Below are positions 12,918-27,200 of a stretch of 64,000 nt of DNA, in pieces. The notes under the pieces are model-generated. The model did not search any database, was not told the origin of the DNA, and saw only the letters and a list, made by a program, of their open reading frames with translations. Source of the DNA: Gordionus sp. m RMFG-2023 (lineage: Eukaryota > Nematomorpha > Gordioida > Chordodea > Parachordodidae); assembly GCF_954871325.1 (NCBI RefSeq), contig NC_088779.1, positions 22,012,846 through 22,076,845 on the forward strand, read 5' to 3'. Position 1 is the stretch's first letter. Each line of letters begins with the position of its first letter. The position numbers and the translations under genes were made by a program.

Positions 12918-13612
12918 GACAGTTGTTAACGCTCCTTTTTTAAAAGTAGCTAGCCTTCGCTCCCGCCTTCTCAAGAGGAGCTAGCTCCCGCTCCCGCTAC
13001 TACATTTTTAAAAGGAGCTAGCTCCAGCTCCAAGTAACGGAGTGCCACTCCATAACCGCTCCTTTGATTTTCATTTTTTTAAAAGGTATGCGAAACAAAA
13101 TCATATTTTTTTTTATCAAAAAGCCTTATTTATATTAAATGATCTATCAAAATATTTATAACCTTTTATTAGCATTTAATTAATACATTTTCTAAATTAG
13201 AATCTAACAAACATCCACGCCTCTCCCCTAAGACCTCTTTTGCAATACTAAATAGGCGCTCCTCATGAGCACTAGAGGGAAGCGAGGTATTGTATTTTAT
13301 AAAAATATTAATGACTTACAAGATTTTCCAAAAAATTTTTAATATGAAAAACTTGATGTTTAATATTTAAAATGATTAGATAACCAATATCAAACTCGGA
13401 TAAACATTTTAAATAAAATAAAATTTCATTTTTATTGAATTTTAATTAACAAATTTAATTTATACATTAAATTTAAAGGTGCGGTGGAGCGGCGCTCCTT
13501 CACTCCAACCCTAAAAAGAGCTAGCTCCCGCACCCACTCATCAATTTTAAAAAGAGGTGTTTTTGAAAAAATGTAGCGGCGTTCCAGGAGCGCCGCTCCT
13601 TAACAGCTCTAA
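12918..13612. mobile_element. hAT relic with GGAGC-rich ends
   Basis: The left end TGACAGTTGTTAACGCTCC and the reversed right end AGAGCTGTTAAGGAGCGGC are diverged inverted repeats. Both ends carry many copies of GGAGCTAGCTCC/GAGCGG motifs, giving local GC-rich islands. The interior holds a hAT C-terminal domain remnant on the - strand. Confidence 0.6.
13158..13305 (-). pseudogene. hAT transposase C-terminal (hATC dimerisation) remnant
   Basis: The - strand frame reads SLPSSAHEERLFSIAKEV followed by LGERRGCLLDS. This is the conserved hATC block (consensus like P.SSA.sERlFS.a..i....R..L). Only the C-terminal ~45 codons remain before a stop, so this is a decayed DNA transposon. Confidence 0.65.
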
Positions 13613-14739
13613 AAAAAGATGAGATATCATCTGGCATGGTTGCAGTCAATGAATTGCAAAATTTAATCTTGATATTCAAAAATGGATTTTGGAATATGCG
13701 AAAGTGCAAAGCACGTTCACCTCTAGTATGGTGGAAATGTTTCTGCATTTACCATTAAGTTTGGCTGGTGGTTGCTATAAGAATTTTTTCAATTCCTCCG
13801 ACGAATGTGACTTCCATGATAATTTGGTTTTATTTTGGAAGAACCCATACCAAATATTGTAATAGACTAAGCAATAAACACGTGGAAGTTAATTTCCATA
13901 AAGGCAAATTATAATCCAGTTATTTTAACTCCTGAAAATGAAGATCTATGAAATCCTCATTCTTCGTATAAATTTAATATATATATTTCGATTATTATAA
14001 TATCAAGTATTAAATAATTATAAATCAAAAATTAAAATATTCCAGTTTTAAGATTTCTTATTTGATTTTTACTACATAGTAATCTTAAAACATTGGAGTC
14101 GCATGACTCTTCTTTTGGCCAGATTGTCAAAAAAAATTATGACATTTTTACAAAATTCCTGATATTCCCAGGACAGGAATTTTATATTCATAGGTATACG
14201 ATATGCCCCTTCCTAAGAAAAAATTTTTTATAATGGTGTTTTAATATTAATAATAAACATAAAATATTTTATAAATAAAATGTTAGTATATCAATGTAAT
14301 ACATTTTCAATTAAAAAACTAACCCTTTTCTATTCTAATTGGTTCTCAAAAAAGAATATCCAATTGAAATAGGAGAATTCCATCGTTTTGACTAAGTATC
14401 CTCTAGGACTGTATAAGTGATTGGTGTAATTATACAATTGATATCAGCTTTTTACAAGATAGAACACATAAACTACGATAAAAAATATAGAATCATACCC
14501 ATTCAGATGCACGGAAAGCTGCCGAAAGGATATTATCAAAGACACTGTTAGAGATTGCATTAAAAATAGATAATTGCATTAATAAACAGACTAAGATAAT
14601 ATTTAATTGCATATTTTCTTGCAAGAGTATATCGCCCATTAGTAGATTTTGAATTGATAATAGATTTACAAGAGTACAATGGTTTAGATATGTGACTTAT
14701 TTCACATATTTTGCTTCGTTAATAATTGTAAGCATTTAT

Positions 14740-14910
14740 ATGCGTTATATATATGTTAAAGTCAATGTGTTTTTTTTCCTGCAAGTTGTTATTTTTACAA
14801 CTTTAGATCATTTTTTAAGTACGTTTTAAAAATTTAAAAATCGTATTTTACCGGAAATATTATCATGTTTGGAATACCTATCTTGTGAATCGTAGACAAT
14901 TTTGCTGTAA
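14740..14910. repeat. Family-P repeat, single arm
   Basis: Shares the order TATATATGTTA, GTCAATGTG, poly-T, GTTATTTTTACAACTTTA, GATCATTTTTT, TTTTACCGGAAA, GGAATACCTATCTT with copies at 27216-27612 and 29124-29245. No inverted partner arm was seen here. Confidence 0.6.
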
Positions 14911-16603
14911 ACCTTTCAATCAGTTATAATTTATATATAAAAATTTAATAATTCAAGATAATTTTGGTACAGATAACATCGGCAAGATAATTTCCCTGGA
15001 AAATGATCATAGTATGGAATTTCCTATAGAAATCAAAATTCTTAACTAATATTGAACATCACATCTTTAAAATCTATTTTTAAGTTATTGATTATTTCAT
15101 CTGAAATCATAATTTTATCAAACAAGTTATATATAACTTGAAATGTTACCAAGATAGATAAGAGATTTGTGTTAAGGCATAAAAATTGGCACGTTCCATT
15201 AACACTTCGGTCTCATTGTCTGTATAATTTGAAATATATTTCGGGTTTAGAAGATAGAATAAGAAATGCGTTTTGATGAGGTATTGTATTTATGTTGATA
15301 TACTTTAAGAATAGTAATTACAAAACAATCTAATTAAATAATAGACTAATCTAGATAAAATGTAATTTTTATTTTCGCATATTTTGTGTATTGTATAAAA
15401 ACATTAAAATGATCGTTACATTATAAAAATTAACACATTTTTTATAATTTAAAATCAAATTATTAGAAAAAAAACATTATTTTGAATTTGTATAATAGAT
15501 GGCGCTAAATTTAAATCTAAAACAAATTATGTTATTTTATCAGCTTATTATTTTTGAAATAATTAACAGCCTGATTAATTGATTAATAATTTACTTTCTA
15601 CAGGTTTTAACGATTAAAATAAAATTTTATCTATATTTAAAGAAATATTGATAATCCAGTTTAAATCAGACCAGACACGATTCACGGCTAACCATATAAA
15701 AATGATTAGGTTGCTTACTCGATTTAGGTGTTTTATTATAAACAATTTAATTATCCTCAGAAAAAATATAGTTAAAACTTATTTTCATAATTTTTTAAAA
15801 GCCTACTAACCTCTTACCAAAGGGGAGAGGGATAGTTCTAAAAATGTTTGATTTTGGGCGATACACCAAACAATTGCTAGAAAACCCATAATCAAGATTT
15901 TTCCAAATTAAGGTAAATGATAAAATTTTACTTAAAGATTTGTTTTAAAAAAGAAGTATGCACATATTATTAAATTTTTATTATCGATTTAGTTCATAGC
16001 TCATCAATATGTATTTTTCAAACAAATTTCCAAACCAGGTCTACTAAATGATTAACCCTTTAATTCAAGGTAATATTATAGTAAGGTAGAAAAAAATTAT
16101 ATATTTTTCAATCTGAATCTATAATTCTCTAATTAAAATATCGGTATTTGATTAAAATCGAAATTTAAAAAAAATCATGAATTTTGCTAACCCTTTATAA
16201 AAGTAACCTAGATATTTCTTATAATATTTTTATTAACATTTACTATCTTTATATTCATTTATATTTAGTAGAAGCTTATTTTTGTACTAACCTGGTTTTA
16301 ACAATTTCGAAAATATTTTTTTGTTTAAAGTCAAATAAAATTTATTAAGTTCAAATAATCAAAAAAAATTCTTTATTTTGGTATTTTATTTCGGTACAAT
16401 TATTTTTTTATTTATCTAAATAATATTTTTAAATTGTAAAATTAGCTTCATATATTATATATTCATAATGTAAAAATTTATTAAAGTTTTAAATTATAGA
16501 CTTTAAAAAAAAATTTGTATAATTTTTATTATTACTTTTTAGAAATACAACTGTTACCTTTGTAAAGTAACAATAGTAATTTTAAAATATTATAGCGAGG
16601 TCC

Positions 16604-16770
16604 TACTATTGTCAAATGGCTCGATTTTAAAAATATTACACAAGCCTGATGATTTTTCTTATAGATGGCAGAAAGGTTTGGACATCTATTAACGAAATCT
16701 CGGGGTTTTCTTAATATTTGTTTGGCAAGCATCTTAATTTAAAATCGGCGAAATCGAGCTAACAACATTA
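16604..16770. mobile_element. Family-A MITE (TAGTGTTGTTAAACGGCTCG type)
   Basis: Ends TACTATTGTCAAATGGCTCG and, reversed, TAATGTTGTTAGCTCGATTT. The core contains AGATGGCAGAAAGGTTTGG and TTAACGAAATCTCG, shared with about eight other copies, most of them in AGAP introns. Confidence 0.6.
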
Positions 16771-17574
16771 CCAGGCCCTAAATAAAAGTGCGATAGTTTA
16801 ACTCATGTGGCTATATCTTTTCCAATAGCATACCTAAATGTTTGGGTAAAATCAAGTAATTATTTGTGGATCGCTTAACTAAAATCCAATTTATATTTTG
16901 TATTCCCAAAATGATTTTAAATATTATGAATAATGAGAAGCATAAAATATAGTTGGCTTTATAAATAAATAATTTTTTAAAAAGTTTTCATTAGGCCTTC
17001 AAGAATTTGCGGATGATCAAGTTAGTACAAATTTGAACATAATCAAATTATTGTAAACATATTTATGAAATCAATTTCCTCGTTAATAATTAAAATTTAT
17101 TCGTTTGTATAAATTAATTACAATGTAATGAAACTAAATAAAAACTCACCAAAAGATATATAAATTTATTAAGTGTGACTTAATAATTGTAATGTTAAAA
17201 TATAATAATTCATATATACATAAATTTTTATTAAAATAAATATTATGTCAATTAAAAAAAAAATTCTTAAAAAAATAATTAAGTTATAAAATATGGTCCA
17301 GTACAAAAAAAAATTAGATAAATAAAAAGAATTATATTTCCAATTTCTAAAATACAACCAATAATACCTAATTGATTGTTTATAGTATCTATTTGAAGTG
17401 AAAAAAAATCTGATTAATATAATATACAACTGTTCATAAACAAAAATAAATAAATATAAGTCTGCACCTACATTTCTGAATTGATTTATGCATCTGTGAG
17501 TGATGGATCACAATATTTAAAAAAAAATATTATTGCTTTCCCCCCTTGCCCAAATTTTCTGGGGAAAAAACTAT

Positions 17575-18281
17575 TCATGTAGACATGATCCTAACATTAT
17601 TATTACTATTGGTACTAGTCGGCCTATCGATATCTCCGCTCTGTTTATTATCCATTAAAGCCACCTCTTTCAATCGTTCGTTTTTTTCCATCATATTATT
17701 TCTTGCGTCGAGTTCATTATTGGTCATCGAACTTTCCGTATAATAATGCGTTTGTGGCATAGGGTTAAATGGCTCGTTATAAGAGTTATAGGTACATCGT
17801 GGCGAATAAATATTGGGAAAATGTATGGGCTGAGTATCGATCGTGACCTCGTTCCGTTGTTCATGCTGCGCAATTTGGTGTAAGCTTCTATCCTCATTTT
17901 CGTTGTTCACTAAATTTAACGAATTGACGGGGTAATGGTTTGAAGGATTTTCTGAAATCATGAGTGAACCCCCGTTTTCATTATTAGCTTGGTTTATCAT
18001 TAAAGAGTTGGAAGGATAAATACTAGAAAGATTTTGTCGATGAGATATAGACGAGTCTCTACTCTCCTCAATAACATTTAAATTAAACGATTTCGAGGGA
18101 TGGTAAGGAGTGACTAGGCCAGGGGGAGACGAATTTCTGTCGATATAAGATGGCAACATATTGCAGTGGTTTTGAGTATTATTGGAATTGGAGGTAAGAT
18201 TATGTTGCTGATAACTGTAAAGATAAGAGTTGAGTTTTTCTAAGCTGGGTATACGAGGAGGCATAGTTTCTAATTGGTAAT
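17575..18281 (-). CDS. NAB: NAB exon 11 (candidate terminal exon)
   Basis: Acceptor AAATCAG|; phase 1 joins exon 10 through an Asp codon ([17 protein letters not shown]). 235 residues of Asn/Ser/His/Pro-rich sequence end in TGA at 17577-17575. No domain. It could instead be an independent gene's exon, but the phase chain from exon 8 is unbroken. Confidence 0.65.
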
Positions 18282-21200
18282 CTGATTTTTTTTTAAATAA
18301 AGCAGATAAACATATAGTAAATTTCGGGTACATTTAAAACTTTCTTAATTTCTTTTGTCATTTTTAAAATGCAATTCTCTAAGACAATTTTAATAAAAAA
18401 AATTAAAATAAAGCTTACAAGAATATTCTTAAAAAATTTTTTTTTATTTGTCCCATAACTTTTAACAGTTTATTGCATGTATGGGAATATTTCTCATGAA
18501 GTAAAGTGATTAAATCATATATTTTATTATCCTAAATGTTAAACGTATCCAAGAAAAGAAAATTGATAATTTTTATTTAAGCAATGCTAAATAATATTTT
18601 AAATAGAATAAATATAAATAGGACTTTTTTTTTCATTTAATATTCGCGCCCAGCAAGATAATTTGACATCAAAATTTTTAATCAATTTATTTTTATATTT
18701 AAAAAACGAATGGTTGCTACTTATACACATAATTTAAAAACAATATTTATTATTTCATATTTTTTCATTATGTCAATATCATTATTTTATTATATCAAAA
18801 TACAAGTTCAAAGTTTGGTATTTTACGTGCCAAAATTTTTACACTTTTACATAGATAACCAAACCATTCTATATAAATATATATAAATCAAGGGTATGTA
18901 ATATATTTATTATAGATTATTGCTAGTATTTCATGTTTAGTAAAAAAAAATTAACAATAACTATTAATTATATGATTTTTGAAGGAAATCCAAATTGGTA
19001 ATATTGGGATTTTCTAATGGATTTTTTTCAATAAATTTTTTAAAATTAAATATTGAAAATATGATATAGTAAGAATTGAATATAGGTTGTTATCCATTTA
19101 GCAAGCCAGTATAATATTTACAAAATGTTAAGTGGGAATTTGTTTTAAAATTTTTTATAAATAATTCAACATACTAAAACAAAATTTTAAAAATTTATTT
19201 TCTAACTTGTTTCGAACACGTTTGCACATACCAGAATGAGATATATCTGATGTAGATATTTAGAAGGATGAGGGCTATGAAAATGCCACAGTAGTTGATC
19301 TAAATATGACCTATAATGCTCTATGATTTCAAGATATATTTAGGAAATAAAAAAAAATTTGATGGGAATTAGTGGAGATATCGTTCGACTATTAAAAACT
19401 GTTTCCCTATATAAAAATTATAAAATTTACATGGATAACTTTTTTTCTTCGTATAATTTAGCAGCCCTCAAAGATAATGGCTTTATCATGTCGGGGACCC
19501 TTAGATCTAATCGATTATAGGAATGCCATCTGGTTTATAACAAAATCCTAAAGAAAAAAGAAAGAAGGTCCCTTGATTATTGATTATAAAGTGGATTTTA
19601 TTAATATTATAATATGCAAATGGTTTGATAACAAATCGGTTATCACTATATCATCATTTATGGGTATAAATCCCATATCACGAACGAGAAGATGGTCAGT
19701 ATCTGATAAATCTTTTCTCAATGTCGAAATTCCTTCATAATTCAAAACTATATTGGTGGTATGGGCGGTGTGGATCTCCGTGATATGTTGATTGAACTCT
19801 ACAGAACTGACATATAATAAAAGTGTTTTTCTTTCATTTATTAGATTCCTGTGTAGTGAACTCATGGTTGCTCTAAAGACGCCACATGAAACATAAAAAT
19901 ATTAAACATTATCTTTTTTGGTATTTAGTTCAGATAGCTAAAGGATTGATGATAGTTGGAAATGAAAATGATAGATAAGAAGATAGATCTACTTTGAAAA
20001 TTGAGAAAAAGAAGGAAATTGAATAATTTTCATCCAATCACAGATGTTAGATTTGATAAAAAAGGGTATTGGCCATTGGCGGCTATCAGGCAAAGATAGA
20101 AGCACAAATGGTTATTTCAGATTAGAATGTATAAAATGTAAAATATCTCTACGTTTAAATAAAAAACGGAATTGTTTTATTTCTAATTATTCAAAATAAA
20201 TTGAATATTTTTTTTTACATATAAACTTCCCATTGATGACAAATGGCAACATTTCATAATTCTATATATATGCACACTTTTTTTGAAATAAAAAACGTTG
20301 AAAATGTGTTATTTGCGTCTTGTTTAACTCAGTTTTAGAGAAAAAAAAATTTTTGTTCATGGGAAATATACTGGGCGCGAAAGAGTTAATATTACAAATT
20401 TATAATTTTTGAAAAATATGCCATTTATTGTAACAAAAATTAAATTTAATCATATTCAAATCTTATTCACATATATATTAATGTTGTGTACTGTACTGCG
20501 AAGCATTTGTTTATCAACAAACTATATACAGTAAAACCTGTCTAATTTATGCATCGTTGTTACCAAGATTCCTGCCTAACTTAGACAAGTTACCCAATTT
20601 ATCAAGACTTTTCAACTTTAACTTAAGTTTCCCAATTTTTTCAACTTTCTAATTAGTTAATAGGAATTTAATTGGGACTCAAAATCTTAATCAAATTAGG
20701 AAGCTGCCCGATATATTAAGAGCCCAAATTAGACAAGTTTTAACTATAATTGTTTTTTCTCGAGCATATACTTCAATGAACAGTTCAGTTGCAATACGGT
20801 ATCAATGAAACAGATTTAGGTCAGTCACCTAACAAATTGTCTAAATCAATATTTCAAATGATCAAATATCAGATTATATAATATTACCTTGATTATATGG
20901 GATACGATGTGATATGGATGAATACTTATTAAAATGGCTGATTGATTTTGCTGCATGAGGCATGGTTGAAAAACTATAACAAAAATCAATCAATAACGTT
21001 TCAATAAATAAATTTAACTACATTACACCAAATTAATTCAATCTTAATGATAAAAAAACTACCCTTTTTATAATATTTATTTTTAAAATCAAATATCAGA
21101 ATAATGTTCATATTTATATTGCATATCCAAGAAACAAATATATTTTATTATTATTCAGTTAATTTATAAACTTTCTATCATCATCGTGATAATAATCTGT

Positions 21201-24200
21201 GGGAGGAACATTAGGAGTACTTTTGCTGTTTTCCCTAACTTTATTATTGAAAGCATCGTTGGGTGGTAGCGATAATGGGTTCTGAGATGTTTGTGGGTAT
21301 AGTTGCTATTAAAATAGATGTAAGGAATGATTTATAACTCAAAAAGTTTCTTAGAGTAGCTTAATATTAAAACATGTTAAATTTTGTGAGATATATAGTT
21401 AAGGCAATGAGATCACAGAGAGGTTTTATCATAATCGTGCTGCGATTCAAATAAAACAAAAAAGTATTCATCGAATTATTATATTTAAAATTTCCGAATA
21501 TTAAAATCAGATTTGAATCAGAGACCTTTTATGGTGTTAAGGCTAACACATGTATGGATACCTTTAATTAATGAGAGTCAATCTAATAGTCTTTATATCA
21601 AGGGATGTGAATCCAGACCTGCAACCTCCTGAGTTCTCGTATTTTTGTTAGCCCAACCCCTGACTGTTCTTAAAAGTGGAGATTTTAGGTGTCAAAAAAT
21701 ATTAAAAAAATTTTTAAATAATATTTATTTTTTTTTAAATTCATGAAAAATAAATTAAATTTTTTTTTTCGTGGAATCATTTTTCAATCATTTTTTAAAA
21801 TTTTCTGGTCTTTATACTTCCATTTTATAGTTAATAATTGATTATAAATGCTATTTTAGGCTAATAATATAATATGAATTGTGAATTTTTAATGTAGGTA
21901 ATAATCAGACCTGTTAATCGATCCTTTTAAAAGGACGGAATCCTGATCAAGATCATTTCCAAAAAAAAGGATTGAAATACAGGATCCACCTTTTTGAAAA
22001 ATCTATTTTATAAATTTCTGAAGAAAATTTATGATTGATGCAAAATTTACTAATATGAAAATTAATTAAATATATTCTAATAGAATAATGTAACAATATT
22101 TATTTATACTAATAATTACTTACCCATTAAATAATAAAAAAAATTCTAAATTATTGTCAATCAAACATCCATTTGAATCATCATGTGAATTTTAAAAAAA
22201 ATTATTAGGAAAAGTGCATTTTGAGAAAAGATTTTGGCAAGTCGGTCAATTGACCAGTCAAATTCAGTCAATTGACCGGTCAATTGACCGGAGGAGTATT
22301 TGACCTGTCAAATACGGTCAAATACTCTAAAAAATTTAAAGGAAAAATAAATTAAAAATATGTTTAAAAAAGGGAAAAAAGATGTAAATACATGTGATCA
22401 CAATGTTTGCTTATTTTTCGGGTCCACAATATCAAGAGGAGAACTCACTAGTAGTGTAATTAATGAAGTATATGATATAATTCAAGAATTAGCTATTTTA
22501 CAAGGTAGTGATGACCAAAATTTTTAAGTGATATAATTAATTTCAGAAGCAAAAACAGCATGTTTAATATAGCAAAATATGTGGAAAGTAGTAATTTCCA
22601 GAAACAATCAATTCCGACCTCAAGTTAATAGATTAAACTTTGTCTACCCTGCCCATTAAGAGACTAACAATTCCTAGTTCTACTTCTTCTTTAGAAAGAA
22701 ATAGGTCGATTTGGGTTAATATTCTTATGAAAATAGAAATCGATTTAAGATCTAAGATATCAGGAAAATTGTTTAAAAAATATTAAAGAAAATGATAATA
22801 TTGAATATGAATCAGAACAAGACTCTGATACAGATAGCTACACGTTAGTTATTGAATGAATATAAAAAATTAATATTATAGATTCATTTTACTATTATAT
22901 TCAAAATAAAGTTAATATTAACTTTAAAAAAATATATTTGAATTTGACCACATTTGACCATATTTGGCCGGTCAAATATCGGTCAATTGACCGAAACGTA
23001 TTTGACCGGTCAAATGCACAACCCTGAGTTTATCCCAATGAAAGTATCAGTTTTATCAATACAACCACATTTGAATAGGCATCTGCATGTGATTAATCCT
23101 ACAGGTTTTCCAAATGGGTAATAAACCTTTTTTTTACCAACAGATTTTTTGGCAGATTCATCTAAGGTTAATTAAACTTAAATTGAAAAAATCTCTATTT
23201 TAAAAATGTTAATTAACATTATTATACGGTATAGAGATGAAGAAAAGGCAAAGGTTCTCATTTATATCTGTCACTTCAATAACTGTATGTGTAATTTCTT
23301 CTAGATCTACAATAGACATTAGTAAATACCTAAAAATATTTTATTTTTAATTCAATAAATAAAATGTAAGTTGTAAATAAAATTCGCAAATGTTGTCTTG
23401 ATAAAATTTATGAGAAAAATAAAAAATATGGCGGAGAATGCTAAAGTATGATGGAGATAGATTTTTTTTGAAAAAATATTTTATTTTATTTATATACTCT
23501 TTAAGAAAAAAAAAAATTTTTCAAAAGGATCGAATATTTAACAAAATGATCTCAATCACCATCCTCAATTTAAGAGATATCAATAAATCCGGGTAAATTG
23601 TCAAAATTAGGATCGAATTTATGATCGTCAATCCTTTGATCTTGATCCTTTAGCAACTCTGGAATATAATATTTTATTATAAATGAATTAAGGCTAAGAT
23701 TTTTAGGGGATGAAATTATAAATGGGGAGTATTTTACTTATTTTTTAAAATGTTTTTATAAAATATGGAGCAGTAACAAAATTGAATTAAGATTGAGTTA
23801 TAATATAAATTATAATTGTCAAGTATTTATTTGAAAATTATTCAGTATTTTTTACAGTACATCATTTTAAATGTAGTATAAAAAATAAATAAATAAATGA
23901 AAAGAAAAAAAATTGTGTTATTTTGAGCCAATATATCTTTATGTTCTCCAAACCCTTAAACCAGAGAATTTTTTTTAAATTTTATTCCTTTATCCAGGAC
24001 CCTTTTCTGTCGAAGTGTTCACATCCCTGATATATACATTATTAGGTCTAATTTTAGGCAAAATTATTATATAATAATTATCAGAGACCTGCAGGCCTGG
24101 TCCGTATTATAATTTTTTTAAATTTACCCAGGCCGGGCTGGGCCAGATATTTTTTTTTAAAAAAAATATCTGGCCGGGCGGTATATTTTAAAACCAAATA

Positions 24201-27200
24201 TTTGAAATAGTCATTATTAGCTATATAAATCAAAAATAAATAAAATATATTTTAAAAAAATCCGGGCCAGGCCTTAATTTTTTTAAAAAAACAAACCCGG
24301 GCTGGGCTGAAAAAATTTTTTAAAAAAAAATCCGGGCCGGGCCGTACAAATGGTATTTCTGCAAGTCACTGATAATTATCAATTCAAATTACAAAATTTA
24401 AAAAAAATTAATTAATTTTTTAACTAACTTGTACAAAATCGTTAGGATTAAATTCGGATTTAATGGCAGATGAGTCAAAACCTAAATGAGAAGTGTTAGG
24501 TAATGCATTGGAATCGTTGTTAACGTCTCCTCTTTAAAATTTGACATTTAAAGATGAAAAAAAAAATTATTGAAATCTTTAAAAATGTGGTTTTAAATAG
24601 AAATTGAAAAAATTTTTTACCGAAATTTAGTAATTCGTATAAAACATTTTTAATTCATTTAAAGAACTATACATTTAAAATTATTTTGCGTTACCCATAT
24701 GAATCGATTTGGCTCATGTTATTCGCAGAAATGAAGGAACTCGAATTCAATGTTGTATCACACGTTTTATTATTATTGTGATTATTGCCATTATTTGAGC
24801 TAGCATACCCAACCCGAGCTCTCCTTTTGTAAAATAAAAAAGGTGTATGTTGGTATTATACTAAAGATAGGAATGCACATAATGAGAAAATAATGCTTTT
24901 TTCTTCATTTTTAAAGATTTAAATGTTTAAACAATAAGTTTGAATCAATAATACAAACTTGCTAGTCTTAGAGTACTGGTAACCGCTTTCCCTAACCACT
25001 TGTCTGGCCAGGGGAAAAAGTTCGTCGCGACGAGTCAAAAGTTCGGGTCTTTTAATGCAGATCTCCATGGCGGCTTCGTTTACGTATAACTAAAATATAA
25101 AAATAAATAGATTTCACCGGGTTAAAATAATAAAGTGGGTATTGGTATCATACCCCTTAATTCTATGTTCGAATTTAGGTATATGAAACATAATGGGGTT
25201 AGGTTAATTTTAGAAAATGGTGACCATTATATTCTTAAATTTGAAAAATGATGAAACTTCAGAACAATTCAACTTTTGAACTACTCAGTTTATATTAATA
25301 TTTATAAAATAGATTTTTCATTTAAATTTTAAAAATTTACATAAAAATTTATGGCGAAATTGCCCCAAATCCAAAGAGTAGGTTATTCTAAACAAGTTGG
25401 AATAAAACCAGTTAAATTAAATTTGAGATCACGTCAGAATTCCGAATAAGTCATTACTTTTCAGAAAAAAATACCATATATATGTATTATATATATACTA
25501 ATTCAATTTTATCAAAAAAAATAATATATCTATACTTCATGAAGAGACATGGGTTTTTCTTTACGCTTAGAATCAAATCTGCCATATATAGCACCAAACA
25601 TGCGCACTTTATTCTCCCAATCATTGTTTCGATCTGTTGAGTTTATTAGGTCCTAAAATGTGAGAGTTAACAATTTTAATATTTAAAAATATATAGACAT
25701 AAAATCAAGAAAAGATAAGGAAATAGAATGAAACGCAAAAATTATTGGCTTAAATGATCTTAGGCTTAACCAATATTGTGTTTTATATAATTGAATACCC
25801 CACGATAAAATTATTGCTAATTAAAAATAAATCATTATATTTTTATAATTCAATTTATTTTTGACATTTCCCATTCCCATTACATCTATCTCCTTGTTAA
25901 TGGGTTTTTTGGTGTTAAGGTTCTTGGGAGTGTAAGGAGGTAAAGTTGCGATGAGTGATATGACGTTGGCTTTTATTTTTTCCTTCTCCTCTCCCAATAA
26001 AACAGCTTTGACCATGCTAGTATTAGACAAAAGGTTACTAGATATTTTTGGTGGAGCATTGTCTGATGAGCTGGGATCTTCTGAGGCAGGTGGGGTAGTG
26101 TGGGCTGTTGCAAATAAATCTATACCCTAAATAAATATAAAAAATAGAAGCATTGTCTACAAGCACAAGAGTTGTTTAAAATAATATTGTATCTGTCTGT
26201 ATCATTAGATATATTTTGAGCTATATAGATATATAATTGTAGATATATTATGATACAATTTTATCTTGCGTTTTTTATTACTAAAATATTTAAAAGGTAT
26301 CTTAAATGTATCTGTATTTCGAAATATTTTTTAATCATGCATCTGTGTTAGAGATCTGTAAAGCCCAGTTAGGCTTGTGGGCCGAGGACCGAAAATTTTA
26401 AATCGCGATTATTGTATACATTCTATATATACAATCAAATATACATTATATATATAAATTGTTGTATATATGGATTATTCATATTTCCTATATCATTTTA
26501 AAACAATTTTATCTAAAAAAATTAGGTCGAATGAAGAAATTTTGTGCCGGGCCGAAATTTTTTATAAATCCGGGGCTTGCAATTGGTACCTCTGCAGGTC
26601 TCCGATATATATAAAATCGGTCTGGTACTGTGCCTGGCAAATTTCCATAAAAACCTCAATGGGTCATCCAAGAGCTAAAAATTTTAAAATTTCAAAGCGA
26701 ATTTCTTTGTATTGAGCTGCTTAACTGATATACTAAACCTATGAATAAAATAATAAACCCACAAAAAATCAAACAAGTTATTTATGATACGAAATATGAA
26801 TCGAGTTGTGCCGATATTAAATTTTAAATAGGATTAGTGCCGATATTTGGCGTTTTAAAAAAATATCACATCAGGCCAATATTTTATGATCTATATGATA
26901 TATTTACAGATTTGTGTTATTTCATGATTTTTTTTTATATTAAAAATAACATATAAACTATTTATAAAATAATATTGATATAAATTTATTAAAATAAAAT
27001 TTAAAAACCATACAAAAAATAGATATTAAACAAAAAAAAATTCTATAAAAGTTTGGACTGCAAGTTTCTAAGCAAATGTTCCGGCGCAAATATAAATATT
27101 CTTTTGATCGCGATCCTAAAAAATTCATATATCTGCGCCAGAATATTGGCTTAGAAATCTGCAGCTATTTTTTTTTTAATATGGTCTTTAAATATTATTT

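Larger units (their letters stand above)
10895..17574. other. Convergent intergenic region between EVX and NAB 3' ends
   Basis: 6.7 kb of AT-rich DNA with no gene seen. It holds a hAT relic (12918-13612), a decayed element ending near 12419, one arm of the family-P repeat (14740-14910), a family-A MITE (16604-16770) and the 3' UTRs of both genes, whose ends I cannot fix because AATAAA-like strings are common here. Confidence 0.8.
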
